Positions 1-6,632 of a stretch of DNA of 6,676 nucleotides are shown piece by piece. The stretch lies in contig CAIXHJ010000452.1 in NCBI GenBank assembly GCA_903919165.1, positions 1-6,676 on the forward strand. The letters are read 5' to 3'. This DNA comes from an uncultured Holophagaceae bacterium (GTDB lineage Bacteria; Acidobacteriota; Holophagae; Holophagales; Holophagaceae). Both the position numbers and the translations under genes were made by a program. How positions within the stretch are numbered: the stretch's first letter is position 1; every line of letters begins with the position of its first letter. The notes below the pieces were generated by a model. The model was given only the letters and a program-made list of their open reading frames with translations, searched no databases and was not told the origin of the DNA.

Positions 1-79
1 CAGCCAACAGGAATTCACCTGCGGGAACAGCACCTTCATGCTCCTGGTGCGCAACACGAACGAGTTCCCGCTGCATTGA
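1..79 (+). CDS. C-terminal tail of an unidentified protein (partial, cut by window edge)
   Basis: An open frame enters from the left edge (codons from base 2) and ends at a TGA at 77-79, giving about 25 residues that include CGNSTFMLLVRN and end NEFPLH. The stretch is too short for a family call. It is probably real because it stays open to the edge and stops 8 bases before the ATG of the next gene, the spacing expected inside an operon. If the next gene instead uses the TTG at 76, the two genes overlap as TTGA. The single Cys and the hydrophobic FMLLV strand suggest the edge of a folded domain, but nothing more can be said. Confidence 0.5.
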   Translation, partial: SQQEFTCGNSTFMLLVRNTNEFPLH

Positions 80-87
80 GCGACGCC

Positions 88-1866
88 ATGACCACCGATC
101 CCTATGCGCCCTACCTCCGCCAGGCGGATGATCTCTTTACGCAGGGGGAGACCGTCAAGGCTGGCCAGATCTGGCAGGCGATTCTCAAACAACACCCATC
201 CCACGCGGAGGCCCGCGCCGGTCTGATGGCCGTAAAGGAGCGCCTCCTGGGCCGCCGCGCAGCAGAAACCACAGCGGCCTCCGCAGTCCCGACACCAGGA
301 TCCACCGTGGAACCTGAACCCGAACGCCAAGCGCCCCTCGTGGTCAATCCCCGTTCCACCGCTCCCGGGGCCGCCCGGCTCGGGGACTCCGCGGATGTGA
401 TCGCGGGCACCCTCAATCCAGAGCGCCTGCTGGCCGAGGGCTGCACCCTCTACGACATGGGTCAGACCGGGGACGCCCTGCGGAAATGGGAACAGGTCCT
501 GGCCTTGGATCCCGATCATGCCCTCGCCAAGGGCTACGTTACAAACGCACGTCGGGACCTGGGCCTGTCGCCCCTCCAGGCTCCCGACACTCCGGCTCCA
601 GCCAAGGAGTATTCCCCCCACCTCGAGGAGGACATCGACAAGCTCCTGCGGGAGGCGGTCCAGCTCTACGACATGGGACTCCCAGAGGAGGCCATCTCGA
701 AATGGGAGCGCGTTCTCGTCCTAGAGCCCCAGCGGCAGGAGGTTGAAGGCTACCTGCGTATGGCTCGGAGTGAAGTTGGATCGGCTGCACCCGGCCAGAC
801 GGCACCCAGCGAGGCGGCACCCAAGAGTGCCGACTGGTCCACCATGCCCGGACCGGAGACTCTGGAGCTGAAGCTCCGGCAGGCCGAGCACCTGCTCGCC
901 CTCCAGCGCCACGAAGAAGCCGCCTTCACCTTTCAACTGGCCCTGAGCCTGGATCCCGGCAACGCCAGCGCCCTGCAGGGTCTGGAGCGGTGCCGGAAAC
1001 CCAGCGGCCACCCCACCCCGGACGCTCGCCAGACCCAGGCCCCTGTCCTCGCCCTGGATGCCCAGGGTCGCATCGCCATGGCCATGGAGGAATCCCCGGC
1101 CTCCCTTGAGCCGCAGGGTGTCGAACCTCCAGCCGCCCTGCTCAAGGCCACGCCGACCCCGCGAGAGGGTCCCTCCCTGCCGGACCGCCTTCACGAGGCC
1201 GTGGATCAGATGCCCTGGCTGAAGAATCCCAGAATCCTTGCCATTGCGGGTGGCAGCATCCTCGTCCTGATCCTCGGCTTCGGCGCCATGCACAGCTACC
1301 GCAAGGACCAGGAACTGAAGGAAGAGGTCCGCGCCGCCCGGACCGCCGCCGTGGCTCCCGTGGCCCAACAGGCCCAAACTCCGGATCTCACCGAATCCCC
1401 TGCAGCCATCCGCGAGGAAGCGGAGGCCTCGCTGGGCACCGATCCCCTCCGCGCCTACCTCCGGGCCGAGACCCTGGTCGGACGGAATCCAGGTGACGCG
1501 GCGGGTGCCCAGCTGCTGGAAAAGGCCCGCACAGGCCTCGCAGGCGGGGTCACCGGGGCCAGCCTGCCCGAGTTCCAGAAGCACCTCCAGAATGGCGATC
1601 TTGAAGCTGCCCTCAAGGTGATCGACGCCCTCCTCCGGGCCCAACCCGCCAATGCGGAGCTCCGGGTCCGAGCGGGCCGCCTGCAGCTCGCCCTCTGCTC
1701 TGCCCACGCGAGCCAGGCCAAGTGGGATGAAGCCCGGGAGGATCTGCGGCGGGGGCGCGCCCTCTTCCCCGGCGACAAGACCTGGCAGGCCCGCCTCATG
1801 CTTCTCGAAAAGGTCAAGGCCCTGCCCAAGAACCAGCAGGGATCGTGGATTGTGCTGCTGGGTTGA
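88..1866 (+). CDS. TPR-repeat protein with a single central membrane helix
   Basis: A 592-residue protein of unknown specific function. No signal peptide is visible. TPR-like helical units lie near residues 9-54, 110-160, 178-231 and 257-304, separated by Ala/Pro-rich linkers. Units two and three are near-copies: LYDMG, then A..KWE.VL.L.P, then GY...AR. A second Pro-rich linker (about 305-370) leads to one hydrophobic helix at about 383-401 (ILAIAGGSILVLILGFGAM). A charged stretch (RKDQELKEE) follows, and then a C-terminal helical region (about 435-590) with TPR-like pairs such as LEAALKVIDALLRAQP. Basic residues flank both ends of the helix, so topology is not decided by charge. TPR proteins usually scaffold protein complexes; an envelope scaffold role is inference. 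The ATG at 88 is preferred over the in-frame TTG at 76, which overlaps the upstream stop; neither has a strong ribosome binding site. The gene follows the partial upstream gene closely, so co-transcription is likely. Confidence 0.85.
   Translation: MTTDPYAPYLRQADDLFTQGETVKAGQIWQAILKQHPSHAEARAGLMAVKERLLGRRAAETTAASAVPTPGSTVEPEPERQAPLVVNPRSTAPGAARLGDSADVIAGTLNPERLLAEGCTLYDMGQTGDALRKWEQVLALDPDHALAKGYVTNARRDLGLSPLQAPDTPAPAKEYSPHLEEDIDKLLREAVQLYDMGLPEEAISKWERVLVLEPQRQEVEGYLRMARSEVGSAAPGQTAPSEAAPKSADWSTMPGPETLELKLRQAEHLLALQRHEEAAFTFQLALSLDPGNASALQGLERCRKPSGHPTPDARQTQAPVLALDAQGRIAMAMEESPASLEPQGVEPPAALLKATPTPREGPSLPDRLHEAVDQMPWLKNPRILAIAGGSILVLILGFGAMHSYRKDQELKEEVRAARTAAVAPVAQQAQTPDLTESPAAIREEAEASLGTDPLRAYLRAETLVGRNPGDAAGAQLLEKARTGLAGGVTGASLPEFQKHLQNGDLEAALKVIDALLRAQPANAELRVRAGRLQLALCSAHASQAKWDEAREDLRRGRALFPGDKTWQARLMLLEKVKALPKNQQGSWIVLLG
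448..677 (+). repeat. Duplicated TPR module inside the TPR protein (LYDMG repeats)
   Basis: The 14 bases ctctacgacatggg occur identically at 448-461 and 664-677, in the same reading frame and 216 bases (72 codons) apart. The protein similarity goes on for about 38 residues after each copy (YDMG....A..KWE.VL.L.P......GY...AR...G), while the DNA beyond the core has diverged. This looks like an internal module duplication kept by selection on the protein, not a recent DNA repeat. Confidence 0.7.
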
Positions 1867-1870
1867 TGCC

Positions 1871-3025
1871 TCAGTTTACCCAGACCTCCGGCGGCACGGG
1901 ATGGCTCAGGAAGTGGGTCATGCCTTCGTTCAGGCCATAGGCGCCGGTGGACCCGAAGGCGAGCAGGTCTCCAGCGGCCAGCTCCGGCAGGCACACGTCG
2001 CCAAGACGGTCGAGGCTGGTGCAGAGGGGTCCAGCCAGCGTGTAGGGAAGGTCGCCTTCACCCTTGCCCACAACCTTCACCGGGAAGGGTTCGCCCGTCA
2101 GCAGTGGGCGGATCAGGTGGTTGATGCCGCCTTCCAGGATGGCGAAACGGGTCCCGCGGCTTTCCTTGATGCGCACCACCCGCGCCAGGTAGACACCACA
2201 GGGGCCCGCCAGGAAGCGGCCTGGCTCCAGAATCAGCTCGCCGGTGAACCAGGGATGCGCCGCCAGAAGATTGGACAGTCCCTGTCCAATCATCTTCACG
2301 TCCAGGGGATTTTGCTCAAGCGCATAGGGGATGCCCAGGCCGCCGCCCAGGTCGATCTGCTCGAAGGCCAGGCCGTGGGTGTCATACAGGCGCTTCCCCA
2401 ACTCCAGCACAACGCCATGGATGGCCGAGAGCTTGGAGGCGTCCCGCTGGTTGCTGGCGGCAAAGACGTGCAGGCCCCGGATGCGGACGTGCCGCAGGTC
2501 CGCCGCCCGCTGGAGCAGGGCCGGCACGTCCTCCTCGTCCACGCCAAAAGCGGAGGGTCCACTACCGCCGATGATGCGGTTGCCTTCATCGATCTCGAAG
2601 GCCGGATGCACCCGCAGGTTCACGGCGGTTTCGCGGTCCGTCAGGGCGTCGAGGCGGGCCAGGTCCTCGAAGCCCTCCGCCTGCACGCGCACGCCCATGG
2701 CCAGGGCCTTGCGCAGCTCCGTCTCCCGCTTGCCGGGACCGGCGAAAAAGGTGCGCCCGACTGGAAGCAGGAGCGCGTCCACTCGCATCAGCTCCCCGAT
2801 GGAGGCACAGTCGAAGCTGGCCCCCAGCGAGGCGAACCGGGCCAAGATGCCTGGATGGGGATTGGCCTTCACCGCGTAGGCGAGGCGGACCCGCGAGGAC
2901 AGCGCCGTGCGTAGCGCCGTGAACTGCGCCTCAGCCGCCGCGCCCGAGTATGCAAAGCAGGGCGTGCCATGCTTCTCCGCCAAGTGGCGGCAGGTGGCGT
3001 CGTCGAAGGCGAAGAGGTTATTCAT
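1871..3025 (-). CDS. lysA: Fold-type III PLP-dependent decarboxylase, diaminopimelate decarboxylase family (probable LysA role)
   Basis: 384 residues; LysA proteins are usually about 415-430. Visible signatures are GTPCFAY (20-26), the PLP lysine in YAVKANPHPGIL (K53), FDCASIGEL (71-79), the Gly-rich phosphate loop DLGGGLGIP (225-233), EPGR (R270), GGINHLIRP (R306) and GPLCTSLDRLG (C335). The family normally decarboxylates meso-DAP to lysine, and it is the last gene of a dap cluster, which supports that role. Three motifs are unusual for LysA. GLHVFAASNQ replaces GLH.HIGSQ, IIGGSGPSAFGVDEED replaces the usual I.TG..SKFGI, and CTS replaces CES. These, with the FLSHP.PPEV tail, recall the BtrK/exosortase-associated decarboxylases, so a different carboxyl substrate is possible. 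The ATG at 3025 has no recognisable ribosome binding site. A 43-base A+T-rich gap separates it from the aminotransferase gene. Its stop lies 4 bases from the stop of the convergent TPR gene. Confidence 0.75.
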   Translation of the reverse strand: MNNLFAFDDATCRHLAEKHGTPCFAYSGAAAEAQFTALRTALSSRVRLAYAVKANPHPGILARFASLGASFDCASIGELMRVDALLLPVGRTFFAGPGKRETELRKALAMGVRVQAEGFEDLARLDALTDRETAVNLRVHPAFEIDEGNRIIGGSGPSAFGVDEEDVPALLQRAADLRHVRIRGLHVFAASNQRDASKLSAIHGVVLELGKRLYDTHGLAFEQIDLGGGLGIPYALEQNPLDVKMIGQGLSNLLAAHPWFTGELILEPGRFLAGPCGVYLARVVRIKESRGTRFAILEGGINHLIRPLLTGEPFPVKVVGKGEGDLPYTLAGPLCTSLDRLGDVCLPELAAGDLLAFGSTGAYGLNEGMTHFLSHPVPPEVWVN

Positions 3026-3068
3026 AAGGTCGATTCACTGCAGAAAACACAGAGTAAAGAAAGCCTGA
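3026..3068 (-). other. A+T-rich intergenic gap before the decarboxylase gene
   Basis: This is the only real spacer within the dap cluster: 43 bases, 25 of them A or T, in an otherwise G+C-rich window. The minus strand contains CTCTGTGTTTTCTGCAGTG and has no purine-rich ribosome binding site before the ATG. No convincing promoter or terminator hairpin could be read in it. Confidence 0.6.
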
Positions 3069-4193
3069 TCAGCCTTTCCAGTAAGGCGCCAACCGTCGCA
3101 CGCCCTCGCGCAGCTGCTCCGGCGTGGCGGCGAAACTGAGGCGGGCGTGGCCTCGGCCGCCTTTGCCGAAGGCGAGGCCGGGGATGAGCACGACCTTGGC
3201 CTCGTCCCGCAGCTTGAGGGCGAAGGCCAGGGGATCGGCGTGGGCCGAGGGCGGCAGGGGCATGAAGTGGTAGAAGGTGCCATCGGGCGGCGTCACGACC
3301 TGGCCCAGTTCCTCGCGCAGGGCCGAGGCCAGGGCCTCCCAGCGCAGCTGTACGGCTGCGCGGGCTTCGGCCAGCACCGTGTCCGAGTTCTCGATGAGGG
3401 CCAGCGCGGCCCACTGGGCGGGCGTGGCGGTACCGGTGACGGCGTAGCCATGCACCACACGGGCGGGCGCCAGCCAGGCGGGATCGCCCACGGCCCAGCC
3501 CACGCGCAGGCCCGGCGCCCCCCAGCCTTTGCTCACGGAGCTGGTCACTACGCCGCGATCGGTGACATCCCGCAGGCTCGGGGCCCGCACGCCGAAGTGC
3601 AGGTCGCGGTAGACCTCGTCGGAGAGGAGCAGTACGCCCCGGGCCGTGCAGGCCTCCGCCACGCGGCGCAGGGAGTGCAGATCCCCACCACCACCGGTGG
3701 GGTTGGAGGGCAGATTGAGGATCACCGCGGATGCATCCGGTGTGGCCTCCAGCACCTTCAAGAGGGCGTCGGCATCCAAACGAAAGCGGTCTTGGGACAG
3801 CCGGTAGGCCACGGGCTCGGCCCCGGCCATGAGGGTCAGGGCCGGATAGGCCACGAAGCCCGGATCGGGCACCAGCACCTTGGTGCCGGGGTTCACCCAG
3901 GCCTGGAACAGGGAAAACAGTGCACCCTGGGAGCCCGTGGTGATGAGCACTTCATCCAGGTGGGCGCCGTGGAAGGCGGCTACGGCTTTGCGCAGCTCGG
4001 TGAGGCCCGCATGGGGCACGTAACCGCAGGGGCCAGGCTCCCGCAGCAGAGCCTTGCGCCCCACCTCCGGCAGGTCCCAGGTGGGCTCCCCGAGGCCGAG
4101 GGGGATGGCCCCGATCGGCGTGCCATCGGTGATGGCCCGGATGGGCGAAGGCCTCAGGAGGGAAAGGCGAGTGGCTGGTGCCTTCCAGGTCAT
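3069..4193 (-). CDS. Class I/II PLP-dependent aminotransferase, probable N-succinyl-LL-diaminopimelate aminotransferase (DapC role)
   Basis: 374 residues, fold-type I. Seen in order: GLGEPTWDLP (33-42), GYVPHAGLTELR (57-68), the TTGSQGAL cofactor-phosphate region (85-92), NLPSNPTG with N164, SDEVYRDL with D192 and Y195, the PLP lysine K222 in SSVSKGWGAPGLRVGW (R230), and the substrate-carboxylate arginine R351 in ARLSFA. It is a complete and probably active aspartate-aminotransferase-fold enzyme. This fold does not reveal the substrate by eye. The DapC role (glutamate-dependent amination of N-succinyl-2-amino-6-oxopimelate) is inferred from its place directly after dapD, whose stop overlaps this ATG as ATGA. 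No Shine-Dalgarno sequence precedes the ATG, so translation is probably coupled to dapD. A four-Gly run (167-170) directly follows NPT. Alternatives are another amino-acid aminotransferase, or an LL-DAP aminotransferase, which DapD makes unlikely. Confidence 0.85.
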   Translation of the reverse strand: MTWKAPATRLSLLRPSPIRAITDGTPIGAIPLGLGEPTWDLPEVGRKALLREPGPCGYVPHAGLTELRKAVAAFHGAHLDEVLITTGSQGALFSLFQAWVNPGTKVLVPDPGFVAYPALTLMAGAEPVAYRLSQDRFRLDADALLKVLEATPDASAVILNLPSNPTGGGGDLHSLRRVAEACTARGVLLLSDEVYRDLHFGVRAPSLRDVTDRGVVTSSVSKGWGAPGLRVGWAVGDPAWLAPARVVHGYAVTGTATPAQWAALALIENSDTVLAEARAAVQLRWEALASALREELGQVVTPPDGTFYHFMPLPPSAHADPLAFALKLRDEAKVVLIPGLAFGKGGRGHARLSFAATPEQLREGVRRLAPYWKG

Positions 4194-5011
4194 CGGAGGG
4201 CTTGTTCCAAAGCCGTGGCCGCGTCGGTCTTGTCATCGCGGTACTTCACGATGCAGGGGGCCGCCAGGTGGAGCCCATGAGCCTTGGCGTAGGCCCCGGA
4301 AGCTGGTCGGGAACCCGGGACTACCACGGCGCCTTCCGGCACCTCCCGGCGCAGTTCCCGGCCATTCACCAGATCGTAGATCACCGTGCTTCCGGTGATG
4401 ACCACCCCCGAGGCCAGTACCGCCCGTTTCCGGACCACGATGCCTTCGAACAGGCCCACGAGGCCGCCCACGAAGGCGTCATCCTCGACCACCACGGGGC
4501 GGGCGCCCGCGGGTTCCAGCACGCCGCCGATCTGGGCCGCGGCGGAGAGGTGCACGCGCTTGCCGATCTGCGCGCAACTGCCCACCAGGGCATGGCTGTC
4601 CACCATGGTGCCCTCGTCCACGAAGGCGCCCACATTCACGTAGGCCGGGGGCATGAGCACCACGCTGCGAGCGATGTGGGCTCCGCGGCGCACGGCTGAG
4701 CCGCCGGGCACGAGGCGCACCGCGTCTTCCAGCCCGAAGTGGCGGGGTGGGTAGGCGGTCTTGTCGAACATGGGGAAGCCGGGGCCCGCCATCTCCACCA
4801 GGTTCGTGCGCCGGAAGCCGCTGAGGATGGCCTGCTTTACCCAGGTGTTGGCCTGCCAGGTTCCGTCCTCATGGCGCTCGGCGGCGCGGACGGCGCCGGT
4901 CTCCAGGGCCACCAGCAACACTTGGTGCATGGCGGGGGACTGGGGATCGGCCGCCAGGGCCTCAGGGGCCCGCTCGAAGAACCTACGGATTGAACCGAGA
5001 TCAACGACCAT
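4190..5011 (-). CDS. dapD: 2,3,4,5-tetrahydropyridine-2,6-dicarboxylate N-succinyltransferase (DapD)
   Basis: 273 residues, against 274 in E. coli. It transfers succinyl from succinyl-CoA to tetrahydrodipicolinate, the committed step of the succinylase branch of DAP synthesis, in the cytoplasm and normally as a trimer. The N-terminal helical domain carries WQANTWVKQAILSGF (52-66). The left-handed beta-helix region carries PAYVNVGAFVDEGTMVD (122-138), VGSCAQIGKRVHLS (143-156) and IGGVLEPAGARP (161-172). D138 matches the Asp141 proposed as catalytic in M. bovis DapD. The segment normally GARSEVVEG reads GGLVGLFEG here, so the residue at the Glu189 position is G186 and only the later Glu (E189 here) is kept. 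Start: an AGGAG at 5019-5023 sits 7 bases from the ATG at 5011 but only 4 from the GTG at 5014, so ATG is chosen; it overlaps the dapA stop by one base. The stop overlaps the aminotransferase start. Confidence 0.95.
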   Translation of the reverse strand: MVVDLGSIRRFFERAPEALAADPQSPAMHQVLLVALETGAVRAAERHEDGTWQANTWVKQAILSGFRRTNLVEMAGPGFPMFDKTAYPPRHFGLEDAVRLVPGGSAVRRGAHIARSVVLMPPAYVNVGAFVDEGTMVDSHALVGSCAQIGKRVHLSAAAQIGGVLEPAGARPVVVEDDAFVGGLVGLFEGIVVRKRAVLASGVVITGSTVIYDLVNGRELRREVPEGAVVVPGSRPASGAYAKAHGLHLAAPCIVKYRDDKTDAATALEQALR

Positions 5012-5913
5012 CACTTCACTCCTGGAATGGTGCCGTCCGCAGACAGGCAGAGGGCCTCGGCCACGCGGGCGCGGGTTGACGCTGAAGCAGCCGCGAGGGG
5101 GAGGCGCACGACATCTTCGCCAATGCCGAGCAGCTTGAGGGCCACCTTCAGGGGAATGGGGTTGCTCTCCAGGAACAGCGCATCCATCAGGGGCAGCAGC
5201 TGCTGGTGAAGGCGCAGGGCCTCCAGGGCATTCCCCCGCCGGGCCGCGGCGATCATGGCGGCGGTCTCCAGGGGCAGCGCGTTGCCCAGCACGGACACGA
5301 GACCCGAGGCGCCCACGGCGATGGCGGCCAGGGCTAGGTTGTCATCGCCGGAAAGGAGGGTCTTGCCCCTGGGAAGGGTCCGGGCCACCTCGGCAATCTG
5401 CGCCAGACTGCCGCTGCTCTCCTTCACCGCCACCACCTGCGGGTTCTCCCACAGCCGCGCCAGCACCTGGGGTGTGACATTCAATCCCGTCCGGCTAGGC
5501 ACGTTGTAGGCGATGAGGGGCAGGCCCGGCGCGGCCGCGGCGATGGCGGCGTAGTGCGCCACCAGGCCGTCGGGGTTCGGCTTGTTGTAGTAGGGGGTCA
5601 CCACTAGGGCACCAGCGGCCCCGAGTTCCTGGGCCCGCCTGGTCAGGGCCGCAGCTTGGCGCGTGGCATTGTGGCCCGTGCCGACGACCACCGCATGACC
5701 GCTGCTCTCTTCGAGGCAGGCGGTAATGACCGCGTCCCGTTCCGCATCGAGCAGGGTGGACGCCTCACCCGTGGTTCCGAGGGGAACCAGGGTGTCCACG
5801 CCGCCAGCCACCACGTGGCGGACCAGTTTCCTGAAGGCCGCGAGATCCACCTCACCCGAAAGGGTGAAGGGTGTGGCCAACGCGACAGCGAGGCCGGACA
5901 AATTCAAATTCAT
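5011..5913 (-). CDS. dapA: 4-hydroxy-tetrahydrodipicolinate synthase (DapA)
   Basis: 300 residues, a normal length. It condenses pyruvate with aspartate semialdehyde, the first step committed to lysine/DAP; it is a cytoplasmic TIM barrel, usually tetrameric. The catalytic set is complete: T47/T48 in GTTGE, Y109 in TPYYNKP, Y136 and R141 in YNVPSRTG, and the Schiff-base lysine K164 in VAVKESSG. SGDDNLAL (about 192-199) and SNPIPLK are also typical. By alignment from memory with E. coli, most lysine-feedback contacts differ: Ser48 is A51, Ala49 is S52, His53 is D56, His56 is R59 and Glu84 is Q86, while Asn80 and Tyr106 are kept as N82 and Y108. Feedback inhibition is therefore probably weak or absent. 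The start is supported by a full AGGAGG six bases upstream, lying inside the end of dapB. The ATG overlaps the dapB stop as ATGA. Confidence 0.97.
   Translation of the reverse strand: MNLNLSGLAVALATPFTLSGEVDLAAFRKLVRHVVAGGVDTLVPLGTTGEASTLLDAERDAVITACLEESSGHAVVVGTGHNATRQAAALTRRAQELGAAGALVVTPYYNKPNPDGLVAHYAAIAAAAPGLPLIAYNVPSRTGLNVTPQVLARLWENPQVVAVKESSGSLAQIAEVARTLPRGKTLLSGDDNLALAAIAVGASGLVSVLGNALPLETAAMIAAARRGNALEALRLHQQLLPLMDALFLESNPIPLKVALKLLGIGEDVVRLPLAAASASTRARVAEALCLSADGTIPGVK
5019..5023 (-). promoter_or_regulatory. Ribosome binding site deciding the dapD start (AGGAG)
   Basis: AGGAG on the minus strand lies within the last dapA codons. It is 7 bases from the ATG at 5011 and 4 from the adjacent in-frame GTG at 5014. 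The spacing favours the ATG, making dapD 273 residues and its junction with dapA a TGATG overlap. Confidence 0.75.
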
Positions 5914-6632
5914 GGTTTGCCTCCTAAAGCAAACATGGGATCGAGCAGATCAGTGGCCAGATCATCCATGGTGAACACGCCCTTGCGCCCATGCAGCCAT
6001 CGGGCGGCCTGCAGCGCCCCCTGGGCGAAGGGCGCCCTGGATCGGGCCTTATGGGTCAGCTCCAGCACTTCGGCCGGGGCATCGAGACCTACCGTGTGCG
6101 TGCCGAATTCGGCACCAGCCCGCAGGACACCCACGCTCAGCTGGTGGGGGGCCGGGGTCGCGAGGGTCCACTCCGTCTTTCGCGGGCAGCCCGCCATCAC
6201 GGCGGCCGCCAGGGTCTTGGCCGTGCCGGAGGGCGCATCCGCCTTCAGCCGGTGATGGTGCTCCATCACGTAGGGATCCCGGGCAGGATCCAGCGCTGCG
6301 AAGCGCCCCAGCACCGTGGACAGGCGTGCCATCAGCGCCACTGTGAGCGAGAAATTCGAGGAGACCAGGACGCCGATGCGACCCGCGACCCGGGTTTCCA
6401 GGTCCGGCATCACCCATCCCGTCGCGCCGATCACCAGATCTGTCCCCGTCTCCAGGGCCCAGGCCAGGTGCTCCTCCACCGCTTCGTCCACGCTGGCGTC
6501 GATGACCACATCCACGGGCCCGGAGGGCGACTCGCCCAGGTCCACCTGCCAGGACAGGGCGTCCCCGGCCTCGGCCTCGATGGCGGATCCGAGGCGCCCC
6601 CGCCCGAAGAGGCCGATGCGCAGCGCGTTCAT
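5910..6632 (-). CDS. dapB: 4-hydroxy-tetrahydrodipicolinate reductase (DapB), short form
   Basis: 240 residues, against 273 in E. coli. It reduces the DapA product to tetrahydrodipicolinate with NAD(P)H. The N-terminal Rossmann part has IGLFGRGRLG (6-15), VVIDAS (42-47) and IGATGW (68-73). The substrate domain has SSNFSLTV (91-98) and EHHHRLKADAPSGTA (124-138), whose H126 and K130 match E. coli His159 and Lys163. ELTHKARSRAPFAQGAL (191-207) closes the nucleotide domain. The missing length is mostly between the dinucleotide loop and VVID, where the E. coli protein has about 30 more residues. Other bacteria have similarly short DapB proteins, so this is not damage. A GAGGGGG run sits 5 bases before the ATG. 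The ATG overlaps the stop of a frame entering from the right edge (ATGA), so dapB may not be the first gene of the operon. Confidence 0.95.
   Translation of the reverse strand: MNALRIGLFGRGRLGSAIEAEAGDALSWQVDLGESPSGPVDVVIDASVDEAVEEHLAWALETGTDLVIGATGWVMPDLETRVAGRIGVLVSSNFSLTVALMARLSTVLGRFAALDPARDPYVMEHHHRLKADAPSGTAKTLAAAVMAGCPRKTEWTLATPAPHQLSVGVLRAGAEFGTHTVGLDAPAEVLELTHKARSRAPFAQGALQAARWLHGRKGVFTMDDLATDLLDPMFALGGKP
5920..5925 (-). promoter_or_regulatory. Ribosome binding site of dapA (AGGAGG)
   Basis: The minus strand reads AGGAGG, then six bases, then the dapA ATG. It lies within the last codons of dapB (Gly-Gly-Lys-Pro). It is the strongest Shine-Dalgarno sequence in the cluster, so dapA can be translated at a high rate independently of dapB. 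Confidence 0.85.

Noticed and set aside
76..78. TTG start for the TPR gene
   Set aside because: It would overlap the upstream stop and has no clear ribosome binding site. The ATG at 88 is the commoner codon and lies just after that stop. It cannot be fully excluded.
721..1707. A 328-codon minus-strand open frame opposite the TPR gene
   Set aside because: It is Gly-rich with no motifs, while the plus-strand frame shows consistent TPR periodicity and a membrane helix.
1858..1883. Intrinsic terminator between the convergent genes
   Set aside because: The stem is only 6 base pairs with a 14-base loop, and no T run follows on either strand. It is kept only as an observation.
1652..2914. A 420-codon plus-strand open frame opposite the decarboxylase gene, beginning inside the TPR gene
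   Set aside because: Its translation shows no family motifs and has the biased composition of an antisense shadow. The minus-strand frame carries all the conserved decarboxylase motifs.
3683..3702. Inverted repeat CCCCACC...GGTGGGG inside the aminotransferase gene
   Set aside because: It is explained by the codons for the NPTG motif and its glycine run. Nothing nearby suggests a regulatory role.
3147..4280. A 377-codon plus-strand open frame opposite the aminotransferase gene
   Set aside because: It is Gly/His/Gln-rich without recognisable domains, typical of the reverse strand of G+C-rich coding DNA. The aminotransferase frame on the minus strand is complete.
5012..5014. GTG start for dapD
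   Set aside because: It is only 4 bases from the AGGAG, whereas the adjacent ATG is at a normal 7. It would add one residue.
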